A DNA stretch of 64,000 bases from Fidelibacterota bacterium. Its GTDB lineage: Bacteria > Fidelibacterota > SORT01. How positions within the stretch are numbered: the stretch's first letter is position 1; every line of letters begins with the position of its first letter. The stretch is from contig JACZYG010000012.1 in NCBI GenBank assembly GCA_022571215.1, forward strand, positions 1-64,000, read 5' to 3'. The translations under genes were made by a program, and so were the position numbers. Shown here piece after piece: positions 6,958 through 15,730 of the stretch. Below the pieces are notes generated by a model. The model saw only the letters and a list, made by a program, of their open reading frames with translations, was not told the DNA's origin and ran no database searches.

Positions 6958-8592
6958 ATGGCAAAGAACATTGAATTTGAATCCGAAGCCCGCGCAAAAC
7001 TGAAAATTGGAATTGATAAACTTTCCAGGGCAGTTGCGGTAACTCTCGGACCTAAAGGAAGAAATGTTGTTATAGATAAAAAATTTGGCTCGCCTACCAT
7101 AACCAAAGATGGCGTGACGGTTGCCAAAGAGATAGAACTTTCAGATCCGGTGGAAAATATCGGCGCAATGATGGTAAGAGAAGTTGCCTCGAAGACATCC
7201 GATGTAGCGGGTGACGGAACTACCACCGCTACCGTGTTGGCGCAAAGCATTTTCAGCGAAGGCTTGAAAAATGTGGCAGCAGGCTCCAATCCGATGGATA
7301 TGAAGCGTGGTATTGATGCAGCGGTTAAGACTGTAGTTGAGGGATTGCACAAGATGAGCAAGCCTCTGCCGGGTAAAGCGGAGATCGCCCAGGTTGGAAG
7401 TATATCGGCGAATAATGACACCGAGATCGGCGATCTTATTGCGGATGCAATGGATAAAGTTGGTAAAGACGGCGTTATTACGGTTGAAGAAGCAAAATCC
7501 ACAGAAACTTCTCTTGAGATTGTTGAGGGGATGCAGTTCGACCGTGGATACCTTTCACCTTATTTCGTCACGAACGCGGAGAGTATGGAAGCAGTTCTTG
7601 AAGAGCCGTACATTCTCATTCATGACAAGAAGATAAGCAATATGAAAGATCTCCTTCCCATGCTTGAGAAAATATCACAATTGGGCAAACCTCTTCTGAT
7701 AATATCGGAGGATGTTGACGGAGAAGCGCTTGCCACTCTCGTAGTCAACAAGCTCAGAGGAACTTTGAAGGTAGCGGCAGTGAAAGCTCCGGGTTTCGGA
7801 GATAGAAGGAAAGCGATGCTCGAAGATATAGCAGTCTTAACGGGTGGCGCTGTGATTTCCGAGGAACAAGGATTTAAGCTCGAAAATACTACGACCGCTT
7901 CTCTCGGACAGGCGAAAAAAGTGACGATTGACAAAGACAACACGATAATCGTCGAAGGCGGCGGAAAATCAAGCGATATCAAAGCAAGAATCGGACAGAT
8001 AAAAGCTCAAGTTGATTCTTCCACCTCTGATTACGATAAGGAAAAGCTTCAGGAGCGTCTTGCTAAGTTAGCGGGCGGTGTTGCCGTGCTGAGCGTTGGA
8101 GCAGCTACAGAGGTAGAGATGAAAGAGAAGAAAGCAAGAGTGGAAGACGCTCTGCATGCTACTCGCGCTGCGGTGGAAGAAGGAATCATTGCCGGTGGCG
8201 GTGTTGCGTTTATAAGAGTGTTAGATTCTCTCGATAAATTAAAATTAGATGGTGACCAGAATATCGGTGTGGCGATAGTCAAAAAAGCTCTCGAATATCC
8301 GCTTAGGAAGATTGCGGAAAATGCCGGTTGGGAAGGTTCCATTGTGGCTCAGAAAGTCAAAGAAGGAAAAGGTGATTTCGGTTTTAACGCGCGTACCGAA
8401 GTATTCGAAAACCTGATTGCAGCCGGAGTGATAGATCCTACGAAGGTAGCAAGAATAGCGCTCGAAAACGCAGCTTCTATCGCAGGCTTATTGCTGACGA
8501 CGGAAGCGGTAATTGTGGATGAGCCTGAGAAGGATAGTGGATCATCTGCGGTGCCGGGAATGCCTCCTGGTGGAATGGGCGGAATGTATTAA
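6958..8592 (+). CDS. groL: Chaperonin GroEL (60-kDa)
   Basis: This 544-residue ATP-driven folding chamber subunit contains [20 protein letters not shown], the ATP-binding [14 protein letters not shown], and [14 protein letters not shown]. It also has the family signature region [15 protein letters not shown] and ends in the flexible Gly-Met tail [12 protein letters not shown]. The length and motifs are wholly typical. An SD (CAGGAGA) precedes ATG 6958. It is the last gene of the operon and is followed directly by a strong intrinsic terminator. Confidence 0.98.
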   Translation: MAKNIEFESEARAKLKIGIDKLSRAVAVTLGPKGRNVVIDKKFGSPTITKDGVTVAKEIELSDPVENIGAMMVREVASKTSDVAGDGTTTATVLAQSIFSEGLKNVAAGSNPMDMKRGIDAAVKTVVEGLHKMSKPLPGKAEIAQVGSISANNDTEIGDLIADAMDKVGKDGVITVEEAKSTETSLEIVEGMQFDRGYLSPYFVTNAESMEAVLEEPYILIHDKKISNMKDLLPMLEKISQLGKPLLIISEDVDGEALATLVVNKLRGTLKVAAVKAPGFGDRRKAMLEDIAVLTGGAVISEEQGFKLENTTTASLGQAKKVTIDKDNTIIVEGGGKSSDIKARIGQIKAQVDSSTSDYDKEKLQERLAKLAGGVAVLSVGAATEVEMKEKKARVEDALHATRAAVEEGIIAGGGVAFIRVLDSLDKLKLDGDQNIGVAIVKKALEYPLRKIAENAGWEGSIVAQKVKEGKGDFGFNARTEVFENLIAAGVIDPTKVARIALENAASIAGLLLTTEAVIVDEPEKDSGSSAVPGMPPGGMGGMY

Positions 8593-8608
8593 TCGCCTGA
8601 TCAATCTT

Positions 8609-8639
8609 AAAACCCCGCCTCTTACGGCGGGGTTTTTTT
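8609..8639 (+). terminator. Intrinsic terminator after groEL
   Basis: A 7-bp GC stem, CCCCGCC / GGCGGGG (8613-8619 and 8626-8632), has a 6-nt loop. It is preceded by AAAA and followed by a run of seven T: a textbook Rho-independent terminator 17 bp after the groEL stop. Confidence 0.93.
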
Positions 8640-8722
8640 ATTTACTAAGTGAATAGTTTGCTTATTTAGGGACTAAAGTTGATATTGGTTTTCAATTATT
8701 TACTCACACGTTCAATGGAGGT

Positions 8723-10831
8723 ATGATGAAATTCATAATTCGGATTCACACGGCTGTTCTGTATACACTATTGGGATTTTCAATCGCGTCAGCAAGCGAT
8801 TCACTAACCGTTGCAAAAATCATGGCAGAGCCTTCGATTGCCGGACAAAGAGCAAGAATAGCCGCTTTATCTCCCGATGGCAGTCAACTTTTATATCATT
8901 ATGATTCTGACGGAGATAATGAATCCGAATTGTATTTGGCGGATACGCGTTCGGGTCTGAGTAAATTATTCGAGGGATTCGATAAAGCTTCAAAGAATAT
9001 AGCGTGGCATCCGAACCAGCGTAAATTGCTGTACACATTGAAGGGCGATATATATGTATATGATTTTGAAGCTGATAATTCTAAGCAGCTGACAAAAACT
9101 CCCAAAAATGAATCATCCGTGGAGTGGACGAAAGATGGTCAAGGCGTATTTTACAAATACGAAAAAACCTATCACATTCAAAACGTTACCGATGGTACGC
9201 ACGTTCAAATAAACTCCGCGCCAGGTGAAAACGAAGTAGATTACGGAGGCAGTTTATCTCCCGATAATGAGTATTTCTTGTTTGAACGGGTGGATGAAAG
9301 CGGTCATTGGAAAATGCATTGGGCTGATTACGTTCCCGAAACGGTCCAACCTAAGTCTTCCATGCGGGGCATTGATTCGGGAATTATCGGATTGATAAAA
9401 ACAGACGGGAAGGCTGAACCGAAATGGATAAAACCCGATTGGAAAGAAAAATACCGGATATACAGTTTTGATTGGTCGCCTGATTCAAAAAAAGTGGTCG
9501 TTCAGCTCGTTTCGACTGATTTCCACACCCGTAAACTGTTCGTTTACGACGTTGAGAAAGATAGATGGAAAGAGGTCTGGCATGAAGTGGATAAAAAATG
9601 GATAGGCGGTCCCAGCCTGTCAGTCCGATGGTCACCCGCAGGAGATAAACTCCTTGTAGCGTCTGAGAAGAGCGGCTGGAACCGGCTTTATCTTAACGAA
9701 ACCGGAAAGAAGAAAAGTAAAACTCTTACGAAAGGCAAATGGGAAGTTCAGGAATTCCATTGGGTTTCCGACGGGAAGATACTTTTTGCGTCTAATGAAA
9801 AAGAAACCTCCGAAAGACATTTTTATCTGTTAGACGTTAAAAGTAAAAAGTATAAGAAACTGAAAACGGAAGCAGGCTATAACAGCGGAGTGCATATCTC
9901 AAAAGACGGCTCAACGCTGCTTTATACGCATGATAATTTCGGTCAGCCATCTGATATTTACGCCTTGAGCCTTGAGGAGGGCGCCGAACCTGTCAGAATA
10001 TCAAACACCATACCCGATGATTTTAACGGCTATGGCTGGACTATTCCTGAGATAGTAGAATTTAAAAGTCATGTAGACGGAAAGACGATTCGCGCAAATC
10101 TTTACAAGCCTGAATCGTTTGAGAAAGACAAAAAGTATCCGACGATCTTCTTCGTTCACGGAGCCGGATATATGCAGAATGTAAAGAAGAGTTGGACTCA
10201 TTACTGGCGTGAATTCATGTTTAATACGCTGTTGAATCGAGCAGGTTACGTGGTCATGGATGTAGATTACCGGGGCAGCGCGGGTTACGGTCGTGACTGG
10301 CGGACAGATGTTTATATGCATCTCGGAGGAAGAGACCTTGACGATATAATTTCAGGCGTAAAATGGGGAGTTTCCGAAGGATTTATAGATAAAGAGCGTA
10401 TAGGCATCTACGGAGGATCGTACGGCGGTTTCATGGCGATAATGGCTCTCGTTATGGAACCTGATGTATTCGCCGCAGGCGCGGGATTACGTTCGGTTAC
10501 CGATTGGGAGAACTATTATTACAGCAATCCGTATTACACTGCAAAACGGCTCGGAATACCGAAGGATAACAAAGAAGCCTATATTCGCTCTTCGCCGATA
10601 CATCATACCGACAACATGAAATCTCCGTTGTTGCTGCTGCACGGTGTTCTCGATAACAATGTGCAGTTTCAGGATGCGGCTCAACTTGTGCAGAAACTGA
10701 TTGACGGCGGGAAGAAATTTGATCTTATGATATATCCGAAGGAGGCTCATTCGTTCAAGACTCCTGAAGCCTGGACAGATGAATACAGAAGGATATTCGA
10801 CTATATGGAAAAATATGTTAGGAATAAATAG
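8723..10831 (+). CDS. Secreted S9-family (prolyl oligopeptidase / DPP-like) peptidase
   Basis: At 702 residues, it has a signal peptide (MKFIIRIHTAVLYTLLGFSIASA), then a beta-propeller of WD40-like/TolB-like blades (about 45-430), then an alpha/beta-hydrolase peptidase domain. The catalytic triad is visible: Ser566 in GGSYGG, Asp644 in GVLDNNVQ and His676 in KEAHSF. The oxyanion region is FFVHGAG and DYRGSAGYGR. It probably trims peptides in the periplasm or outside the cell. GGAGG (8717-8721) is closer to ideal spacing for ATG 8726 than for ATG 8723; they differ by one Met. It stands alone behind the groEL terminator; the MFS gene follows by 11 bp. Confidence 0.9.
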   Translation: MMKFIIRIHTAVLYTLLGFSIASASDSLTVAKIMAEPSIAGQRARIAALSPDGSQLLYHYDSDGDNESELYLADTRSGLSKLFEGFDKASKNIAWHPNQRKLLYTLKGDIYVYDFEADNSKQLTKTPKNESSVEWTKDGQGVFYKYEKTYHIQNVTDGTHVQINSAPGENEVDYGGSLSPDNEYFLFERVDESGHWKMHWADYVPETVQPKSSMRGIDSGIIGLIKTDGKAEPKWIKPDWKEKYRIYSFDWSPDSKKVVVQLVSTDFHTRKLFVYDVEKDRWKEVWHEVDKKWIGGPSLSVRWSPAGDKLLVASEKSGWNRLYLNETGKKKSKTLTKGKWEVQEFHWVSDGKILFASNEKETSERHFYLLDVKSKKYKKLKTEAGYNSGVHISKDGSTLLYTHDNFGQPSDIYALSLEEGAEPVRISNTIPDDFNGYGWTIPEIVEFKSHVDGKTIRANLYKPESFEKDKKYPTIFFVHGAGYMQNVKKSWTHYWREFMFNTLLNRAGYVVMDVDYRGSAGYGRDWRTDVYMHLGGRDLDDIISGVKWGVSEGFIDKERIGIYGGSYGGFMAIMALVMEPDVFAAGAGLRSVTDWENYYYSNPYYTAKRLGIPKDNKEAYIRSSPIHHTDNMKSPLLLLHGVLDNNVQFQDAAQLVQKLIDGGKKFDLMIYPKEAHSFKTPEAWTDEYRRIFDYMEKYVRNK

Positions 10832-10842
10832 ATTAAGCACTG

Positions 10843-12183
10843 ATGGCGAAAAAAATCACGTACTGGGAGCTGATTCGGGATAACGAAAGTTACCGGAAGT
10901 TATGGCTCGGTCAACTCGTCAGCAATTTAGGCGACTGGTTCAGCACCATAGCCATCTACGGCATAATAATAGAACTCTCAGGTTCGGGACAGGCAATCGC
11001 AGGCGTTCTCATAGCAAAGATGCTCCCCAATTTTTTTGTCGGACCATATGCCGGCGTGATAGTGGACAGGTTTGACCGAAAGAAGATAATGATCTTATCG
11101 GATATTTTACGCGGCGTTCTTGCTCTCGGATTTATCTTCTTGAGCAAACCTGAACATTTATGGATTGCGTACCTTCTGATGACACTTCAGATGGTTCTCG
11201 GCAGTTTTTTCGAGCCGGCGAGGAATGCGGTTATCCCCAACATCACCAAACGGAGCGAGATCGTGGCGGCGAACGCTCTTGCGGGGAGTACATGGTCAGC
11301 CATGCTCGCTATCGGCGCCGCAATCGGTGGATTGGTAACAGCGCTGTTGGGTCGTGATATAGCATTTATCATTGACGCGGGCACATTCATGCTTTCCGCT
11401 TATTTTATCTGGACAATACCATCGCTAAAGGCAAAAGACCATGAAGAGAAAAAGGAGACCGGAGCGGGATTTAGGCAGCTTATAGCTGGAATAAGATACA
11501 TTAAAGAAGACATATACAAGGTCGGTCTTCTCTTCGTTAAACCGGGTCTCGCGCTGAGCGGAGGTATTCTGACGCTATTCCCCATTTTTGCAGAAAAAAT
11601 AATGCTTACGCCGCTGCTGACTACCTCGGCAGCTCTCGGTCTACTCTACGCTTCGAGAGGAGCGGGCGCATTTATAGGGCCTATTTTTGTACGCGGCTAC
11701 TTTGGTGAAAGCCCGAGGATAATGAGAAGAACCATCGGTTTCGGTTACCTTATCATATCAATATCTTTTATTCTGTTCAGCTGGGCGCCAAACATCTGGA
11801 TTGGTTCGCTCTTTATAATGACCGGAACGTTCGGCGGCGCATGCATCTGGTTTTTCAGCACAACTCTGATTCATATAGAAGTTGAAGACAGGTATCGAGG
11901 CAGGTTTTTCGCTCTTGAGCTTGCCATCTTCACGCTTATTTTTTCGATCTCAACCGTAGTCGTTGGCTGGTCTCTGGATAACCTTCCTCTGACCGCGCGG
12001 GAAGTAGGATTTAGATTGGCATTGGTACCTATTATTCCGGCAATTCTCTGGTTTATTTTCCTTTTCTCCTATAAGAAGAGAAGGGGAGATAAGATGAGTG
12101 ACAAGAATTGGACCGCTGTTCACGGGCAGGGCAGCATAACGGAAGGGTCTGACCTGCCGCCTTCTGATCTGGTCGAAGATTAG
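10843..12183 (+). CDS. Major facilitator superfamily transporter
   Basis: A 446-residue inner-membrane protein with about 11-12 hydrophobic helices. The motif-A-like GVIVDRFDRKKIMILSD lies after helix 2, and FEPARNAVIPNI marks the MFS_3/EntS-like subgroup of permeases, often annotated as efflux transporters. The last ~50 residues are hydrophilic and end in a cytoplasmic tail (SEGSDLPP-type composition). The substrate is unknown. It starts 11 bp after the S9 peptidase stop and is probably co-transcribed with it. The next gap contains two dispersed repeats. Confidence 0.85.
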   Translation: MAKKITYWELIRDNESYRKLWLGQLVSNLGDWFSTIAIYGIIIELSGSGQAIAGVLIAKMLPNFFVGPYAGVIVDRFDRKKIMILSDILRGVLALGFIFLSKPEHLWIAYLLMTLQMVLGSFFEPARNAVIPNITKRSEIVAANALAGSTWSAMLAIGAAIGGLVTALLGRDIAFIIDAGTFMLSAYFIWTIPSLKAKDHEEKKETGAGFRQLIAGIRYIKEDIYKVGLLFVKPGLALSGGILTLFPIFAEKIMLTPLLTTSAALGLLYASRGAGAFIGPIFVRGYFGESPRIMRRTIGFGYLIISISFILFSWAPNIWIGSLFIMTGTFGGACIWFFSTTLIHIEVEDRYRGRFFALELAIFTLIFSISTVVVGWSLDNLPLTAREVGFRLALVPIIPAILWFIFLFSYKKRRGDKMSDKNWTAVHGQGSITEGSDLPPSDLVED

Positions 12184-12201
12184 AATTTCTGTATTCTTTT
12201 T

Positions 12202-12233
12202 GTGGCGGTCAGAAAGTTTACCCGAACTCGCAC
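12202..12233. repeat. Short derivative of palindromic repeat family A
   Basis: It starts GTGGCGGTC and ends GAACTCGCAC, the outer ends of family A, but the hairpins between them are reduced to 13 bp. It looks like an internally deleted and eroded copy. Confidence 0.5.
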
Positions 12234-12251
12234 AATATGAATAAAGGGTAA

Positions 12252-12306
12252 TATGGAGTGCATCAACTGTGTTGATGCTGCATTGACTCAGTCAATGCGC
12301 TCCAAA
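12252..12306. repeat. Two-hairpin repeat, family C, copy 1
   Basis: This 55-bp element consists of hairpin GCATCAAC-TGT-GTTGATGC, then hairpin GCATTGAC-TCA-GTCAATGC. They are enclosed by outer arms TGGAGTG / CGCTCCA, giving a cloverleaf-like fold. The second copy at 20172-20226 is 50/55 identical. Confidence 0.8.
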
Positions 12307-12493
12307 AGAATTAATATCGAAAGCTTAGACCAACACGATAACCAATTACTTCCAATTCTCGTAGAGAATGTACGAATCATCGAAATATGGTATCTGTACA
12401 TGCGATAAATAGTATTTATCTCCTTGCAATTATTACATTTAATAGGTTAATTTTAATAGCAAAATTAGAACATATCCTTTAGAAAGGACTCAA

Positions 12494-13561
12494 ATGGAAA
12501 TAAACAGGCGAAAGACTCGCCGGGTGATGGTCGGCGATGTGGCAGTGGGTGGCGACGCCCCTGTAAGTATACAATCCATGACCACCACAAAGACCTGGAA
12601 CGTCAAAGATACCTTAAAAGAGATACATGATCTCGAGAAAGCCGGATGTCAGATAATTCGGGTTACGGTTCCCGATGAAGCGTCCGCCGCCGCGCTCAAA
12701 AAGATAAAGGCGGAGATGTCGGTACCGTTGGTCGCCGATATTCATTTCAATTATAAAATGGCGCTGCTTGCCCTTGAAGCGGGTGTGGATAAGATACGCA
12801 TTAATCCGGGGAACATAGGCAAACCTGAAAACGTAAAAATGGTTCTTGACGGATGCAAAGCTCAGGGCGTTCCTATACGGATAGGAGTAAATGCCGGTTC
12901 ACTCGAAAAAGAAATTGCGGAAAAATACGGTTATCCTACGGCTGAAGGGATGCTTGAGTCCGCCGCGAAGCATATCAAAATTTGTGAAGAAAACGATTTC
13001 ACCGATATAATAGTCTCGCTGAAATCTTCCGACGTTCCTCTTATGATGGCTGCGTATAGGCTGTTTTCCGAAAAATATGATTATCCGTTGCATCTCGGTG
13101 TTACGGAATCGGGTACATTTCGTACCGGAAGCATCAAATCTTCGGTCGGAATAGGTTCGCTGCTTGCCGAGGGTATCGGAGATACTATACGTGTTTCGCT
13201 TGCCGATGAATCTGTTAAGGAAGTAAAGGTCGGTAAAGAGATACTGAAATCTCTCGGATTGGCGAGTGGCGGCGTGACGATCATCGCCTGCCCGACCTGC
13301 GGCAGGCTTGAAGTTGACCTTTTCAAAATCGCCAATGAGGTAGAGGAGAGGACAGAGCACATAAAGACGCCTATGAAAGTCGCAATCATGGGCTGCGCCG
13401 TGAACGGTCCGGGAGAATCAAGAGAAGCGCATATCGGAATCGCCTGTGGAACACATGAAGCGCTGTTGTACAGGGACGGTAAATCGATTGGCAAGATACC
13501 GGAAGACCAGGCAGTCGAGCGGCTTATACAAGAAATAGAGGAATACTCGAACAATCATTGA
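12494..13561 (+). CDS. ispG: 4-hydroxy-3-methylbut-2-enyl diphosphate synthase (IspG/GcpE)
   Basis: This is the penultimate enzyme of the MEP isoprenoid pathway. It reduces the cyclic diphosphate MEcPP to HMBPP with a [4Fe-4S] cluster. The 355 residues form a TIM barrel (IQSMTTTKTWN, VADIHFNYKMAL, RINPGNIG) followed by the cluster domain. The cluster ligands are Cys266 and Cys269 (ACPTCGR), Cys301 (GCAVNGPGE) and Glu308. The length is that of the ordinary bacterial form without the plant-type insert. An SD GAAAGGA precedes ATG 12494. The downstream gene overlaps its stop codon by 4 bp. Confidence 0.96.
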   Translation: MEINRRKTRRVMVGDVAVGGDAPVSIQSMTTTKTWNVKDTLKEIHDLEKAGCQIIRVTVPDEASAAALKKIKAEMSVPLVADIHFNYKMALLALEAGVDKIRINPGNIGKPENVKMVLDGCKAQGVPIRIGVNAGSLEKEIAEKYGYPTAEGMLESAAKHIKICEENDFTDIIVSLKSSDVPLMMAAYRLFSEKYDYPLHLGVTESGTFRTGSIKSSVGIGSLLAEGIGDTIRVSLADESVKEVKVGKEILKSLGLASGGVTIIACPTCGRLEVDLFKIANEVEERTEHIKTPMKVAIMGCAVNGPGESREAHIGIACGTHEALLYRDGKSIGKIPEDQAVERLIQEIEEYSNNH

Positions 13562-14109
13562 AAAGTATGCGGCTGCTTCTTCCGATATTTCTCTCAGTTC
13601 TAATCATATCAAGCGGTTTATCTGCTCAGAAGATAGAAGATTCCACCTTTTCAAAAAACAAAGTCTATCTCTACGCCTCAAAAGGCAACGTAATTGTAGT
13701 CGGCAAGGTCATCGAACTTTCAATAATAGATCTGCAACTTATGAATTTCAACGATGATAGGTTCATCCGGTTCGACCCGAAATCGGACAACCTGTTCATA
13801 GTCAGATATGAATCTGATATTAAGGCTGCCAAATACGATTATGATTATATTGACAACGAGATTTATCCTAATAAGCAAATGAATCTTCATTTCTATCTGC
13901 CGGAACACAAAGATATAACCCGTAATGAAATATACTATCTCACATATAATAGCGCGTCTGATACACTGGTTTTGGCTCCCACTTCGGATAAGGAAGTTGA
14001 ATTATATGTTAGTCGTTTCGAAAAACGTGAAGCGAGAAAATGGTTTAAAAAATTGGCTAAATTTACGCTCTTCGTGATCGCATCAGTTGCGGGGCTTCGG
14101 CTTCTATGA
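13558..14109 (+). CDS. Secreted or membrane-anchored protein of unknown function
   Basis: At 183 residues, it has an N-terminal signal sequence (MRLLLPIFLSVLIISSGLSAQ) and a hydrophobic C-terminal segment (FTLFVIASVAGLRLL) that could anchor it. The middle is beta-rich and polar with no motif I recognise (YVYLYASKGNVIVVGKVIELS-type strands). TTG 13558 overlaps the ispG stop codon. ATG 13567, three codons on, is an equally good start and trims the peptide to MRLLL. It overlaps yifB by 4 bp, so ispG, this gene and yifB are probably one transcript. No link to isoprenoid synthesis can be inferred beyond position. Confidence 0.65.
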   Translation: MKSMRLLLPIFLSVLIISSGLSAQKIEDSTFSKNKVYLYASKGNVIVVGKVIELSIIDLQLMNFNDDRFIRFDPKSDNLFIVRYESDIKAAKYDYDYIDNEIYPNKQMNLHFYLPEHKDITRNEIYYLTYNSASDTLVLAPTSDKEVELYVSRFEKREARKWFKKLAKFTLFVIASVAGLRLL

Positions 14110-15671
14110 TGGAGAATAAGCTAAACACAAACAAAGCCTCAAAGCTACTGAGCGCGGCGGTTCTCGGAGTGGAAGCGTACATAGTGGAAGTCGAATCACA
14201 TCTCGACGCCCAACTGCCTGCGTTTGTAACGGTCGGACTTCCGGATGCGGCCGTTAAAGAGAGCAAGGAGCGGGTTTCAGCGGCGATAAAGAACTCAGGT
14301 TATAAATTGCCGATGAAGAAGATAACGATAAATCTCGCTCCGGCGGACGTTCGTAAGGAGGGTTCCGCGTTCGACCTCCCGATAGCTGTGGGAATTCTCG
14401 CTGCGAGCGGTGTCGTTCCAAATGACAGACTCGATAAATATCTCATTCTCGGTGAATTGAGTCTTCAGGGCACTCTCCGGGCTATCAGAGGCGCTCTTAA
14501 TATAGCCGTGATGGCAGGAAAACAGAAAAATCTGGCTGGTATTATCCTTCCAAAACAGAACGCGGAAGAGGCGGCAGTAGCAGGGACTGTTCCCGTTTTC
14601 CCCGCCGAAAGCTTGGGTGATGTGGTCGAATTCCTAAAAGGAGAGAAGGATCTGTCTCAATTCACGGTGAATATTGACTCGATAATGAAAACCGCGCGTG
14701 AATATGAGATGGATTTTGCCGATGTCAAGGGTCAAGCGCATGTTAAACGAGCGCTTGAAGTGGCAGCCGCAGGTGGTCATAATATCATTATGATAGGACC
14801 TCCCGGAAGCGGTAAAACAATGCTCGCGAAACGGCTTCCAAGCATACTCCCGGATCTGCGTCTTGAAGAGGCTATAGAAACTACCATGATCCATTCCGTG
14901 ATGGGTCTGCTCCCGAAAAATAAAGGCTTGATTACGACCCGACCGTTCCGTTCGCCGCATCATACTGTTAGCGAGGCGGGATTGGTAGGAGGTGGCAGCA
15001 TCCCGAAACCGGGAGAGGTCAGTCTTTCTCATAACGGCGTTCTCTTTCTCGATGAATTGCCTGAATTCGGAAAGAGCGTGCTTGAAGTTCTGCGTCAGCC
15101 GCTTGAAGACGGCTGGGTTACGATCTCAAGAGCTTCGATGTCTCTTACATATCCGTCTAATATACTTCTTTCCTCCGCCATGAATCCATGCCCGTGCGGG
15201 TATGCTACCGATCCGAATAACGATTGCAACTGCAGTAACCGTGAGATCCATCATTATATGAAACGCATTTCCGGTCCCCTTCTTGACCGGATAGATATAC
15301 ATATTGAAGTGCCGTCCGTGAACTACTCGGAACTGTCGAGCAAAGAGAGGGGGGAGCCTTCCGCCGATATTCGAGCGCGAATAGAAATTGCGCGTGACGT
15401 TCAAACGAAACGTTTCAGCGATGTGAAAGGCTTACATACCAACGCTCAGATGGGATCGAAACAGATTCGCAATTATTGCGTTATAGACGAGAAAGGCGAT
15501 GAGCTGCTTCGAACAGCGATCAATAAACTCGGACTTTCAGCGCGCGCGTACGACAGGATACTCAAGGTCGGAAGAACGATTGCCGACTTGGAAGGCTCCG
15601 AGGAGATCAAACCCGAATACATTTCGGAGGCAATACAATACAGGACGCTCGACAGGCAGCTCTGGAACTGA
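14106..15671 (+). CDS. comM: YifB/ComM family Mg-chelatase-like AAA+ ATPase
   Basis: This 521-residue protein has three parts. An N-terminal Lon-like fold (about 20-180: FVTVGLPDAAVKESKERV, INLAPADVRKEGSAFDLP) is followed by an AAA+ module with Walker A GPPGSGKT (about 231-238), Walker B LFLDELPEF and RPFRSPHHTVS. The C-terminal Mg_chelatase_C domain contains SARAYDRILKVGRTIADLEG. In naturally competent bacteria ComM is a hexameric helicase that drives branch migration of incoming DNA. Here a role in recombination or transformation is inferred from the family. A zinc-like cluster, MNPCPCGYATDPNNDCNC, is typical. It overlaps the upstream gene by 4 bp. Confidence 0.93.
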   Translation: MMENKLNTNKASKLLSAAVLGVEAYIVEVESHLDAQLPAFVTVGLPDAAVKESKERVSAAIKNSGYKLPMKKITINLAPADVRKEGSAFDLPIAVGILAASGVVPNDRLDKYLILGELSLQGTLRAIRGALNIAVMAGKQKNLAGIILPKQNAEEAAVAGTVPVFPAESLGDVVEFLKGEKDLSQFTVNIDSIMKTAREYEMDFADVKGQAHVKRALEVAAAGGHNIIMIGPPGSGKTMLAKRLPSILPDLRLEEAIETTMIHSVMGLLPKNKGLITTRPFRSPHHTVSEAGLVGGGSIPKPGEVSLSHNGVLFLDELPEFGKSVLEVLRQPLEDGWVTISRASMSLTYPSNILLSSAMNPCPCGYATDPNNDCNCSNREIHHYMKRISGPLLDRIDIHIEVPSVNYSELSSKERGEPSADIRARIEIARDVQTKRFSDVKGLHTNAQMGSKQIRNYCVIDEKGDELLRTAINKLGLSARAYDRILKVGRTIADLEGSEEIKPEYISEAIQYRTLDRQLWN

Positions 15672-15697
15672 AGTAGGACTATTTCCGAAAAGGTGTC

Positions 15698-15730
15698 TTT
15701 GTCCAAACGAAGAAGATGGTGTTGTTTATA
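15698..15730 (+). repeat. Fragment of a T9SS sorting-domain coding end
   Basis: Read in frame it encodes FVQTKKMVLF and then a stop, closely matching the final residues (FVQTRKMVLLK) of the two T9SS cargo genes nearby. DNA identity to 16990-17019 is about 24 of 30. It lies between yifB and the next gene, with no sorting domain before it, so it looks like the remnant of a lost gene end. Confidence 0.5.

Larger units (their letters stand above)
12184..12493. other. 310-bp intergenic region with two repeats
   Basis: It holds a short family A derivative (12202-12233), a family C two-hairpin element (12252-12306) and about 185 bp of AT-rich leader before ispG. I see no gene, tRNA or clear terminator. 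The AT-rich part probably carries the ispG promoter, but no box pair is convincing. An SD (GAAAGGAC) lies directly before ispG. Confidence 0.6.

Noticed and set aside
6828-7502. 224-codon minus-strand frame over groES-groEL
   Set aside because: It is antisense to two highly conserved genes. Codon bias of groEL keeps the opposite frame free of stops.
15499-15729. N-terminal extension of the propeller gene into yifB
   Set aside because: The added residues lie in another frame of a well-conserved yifB end. ATG 15730 is directly followed by a normal signal peptide.
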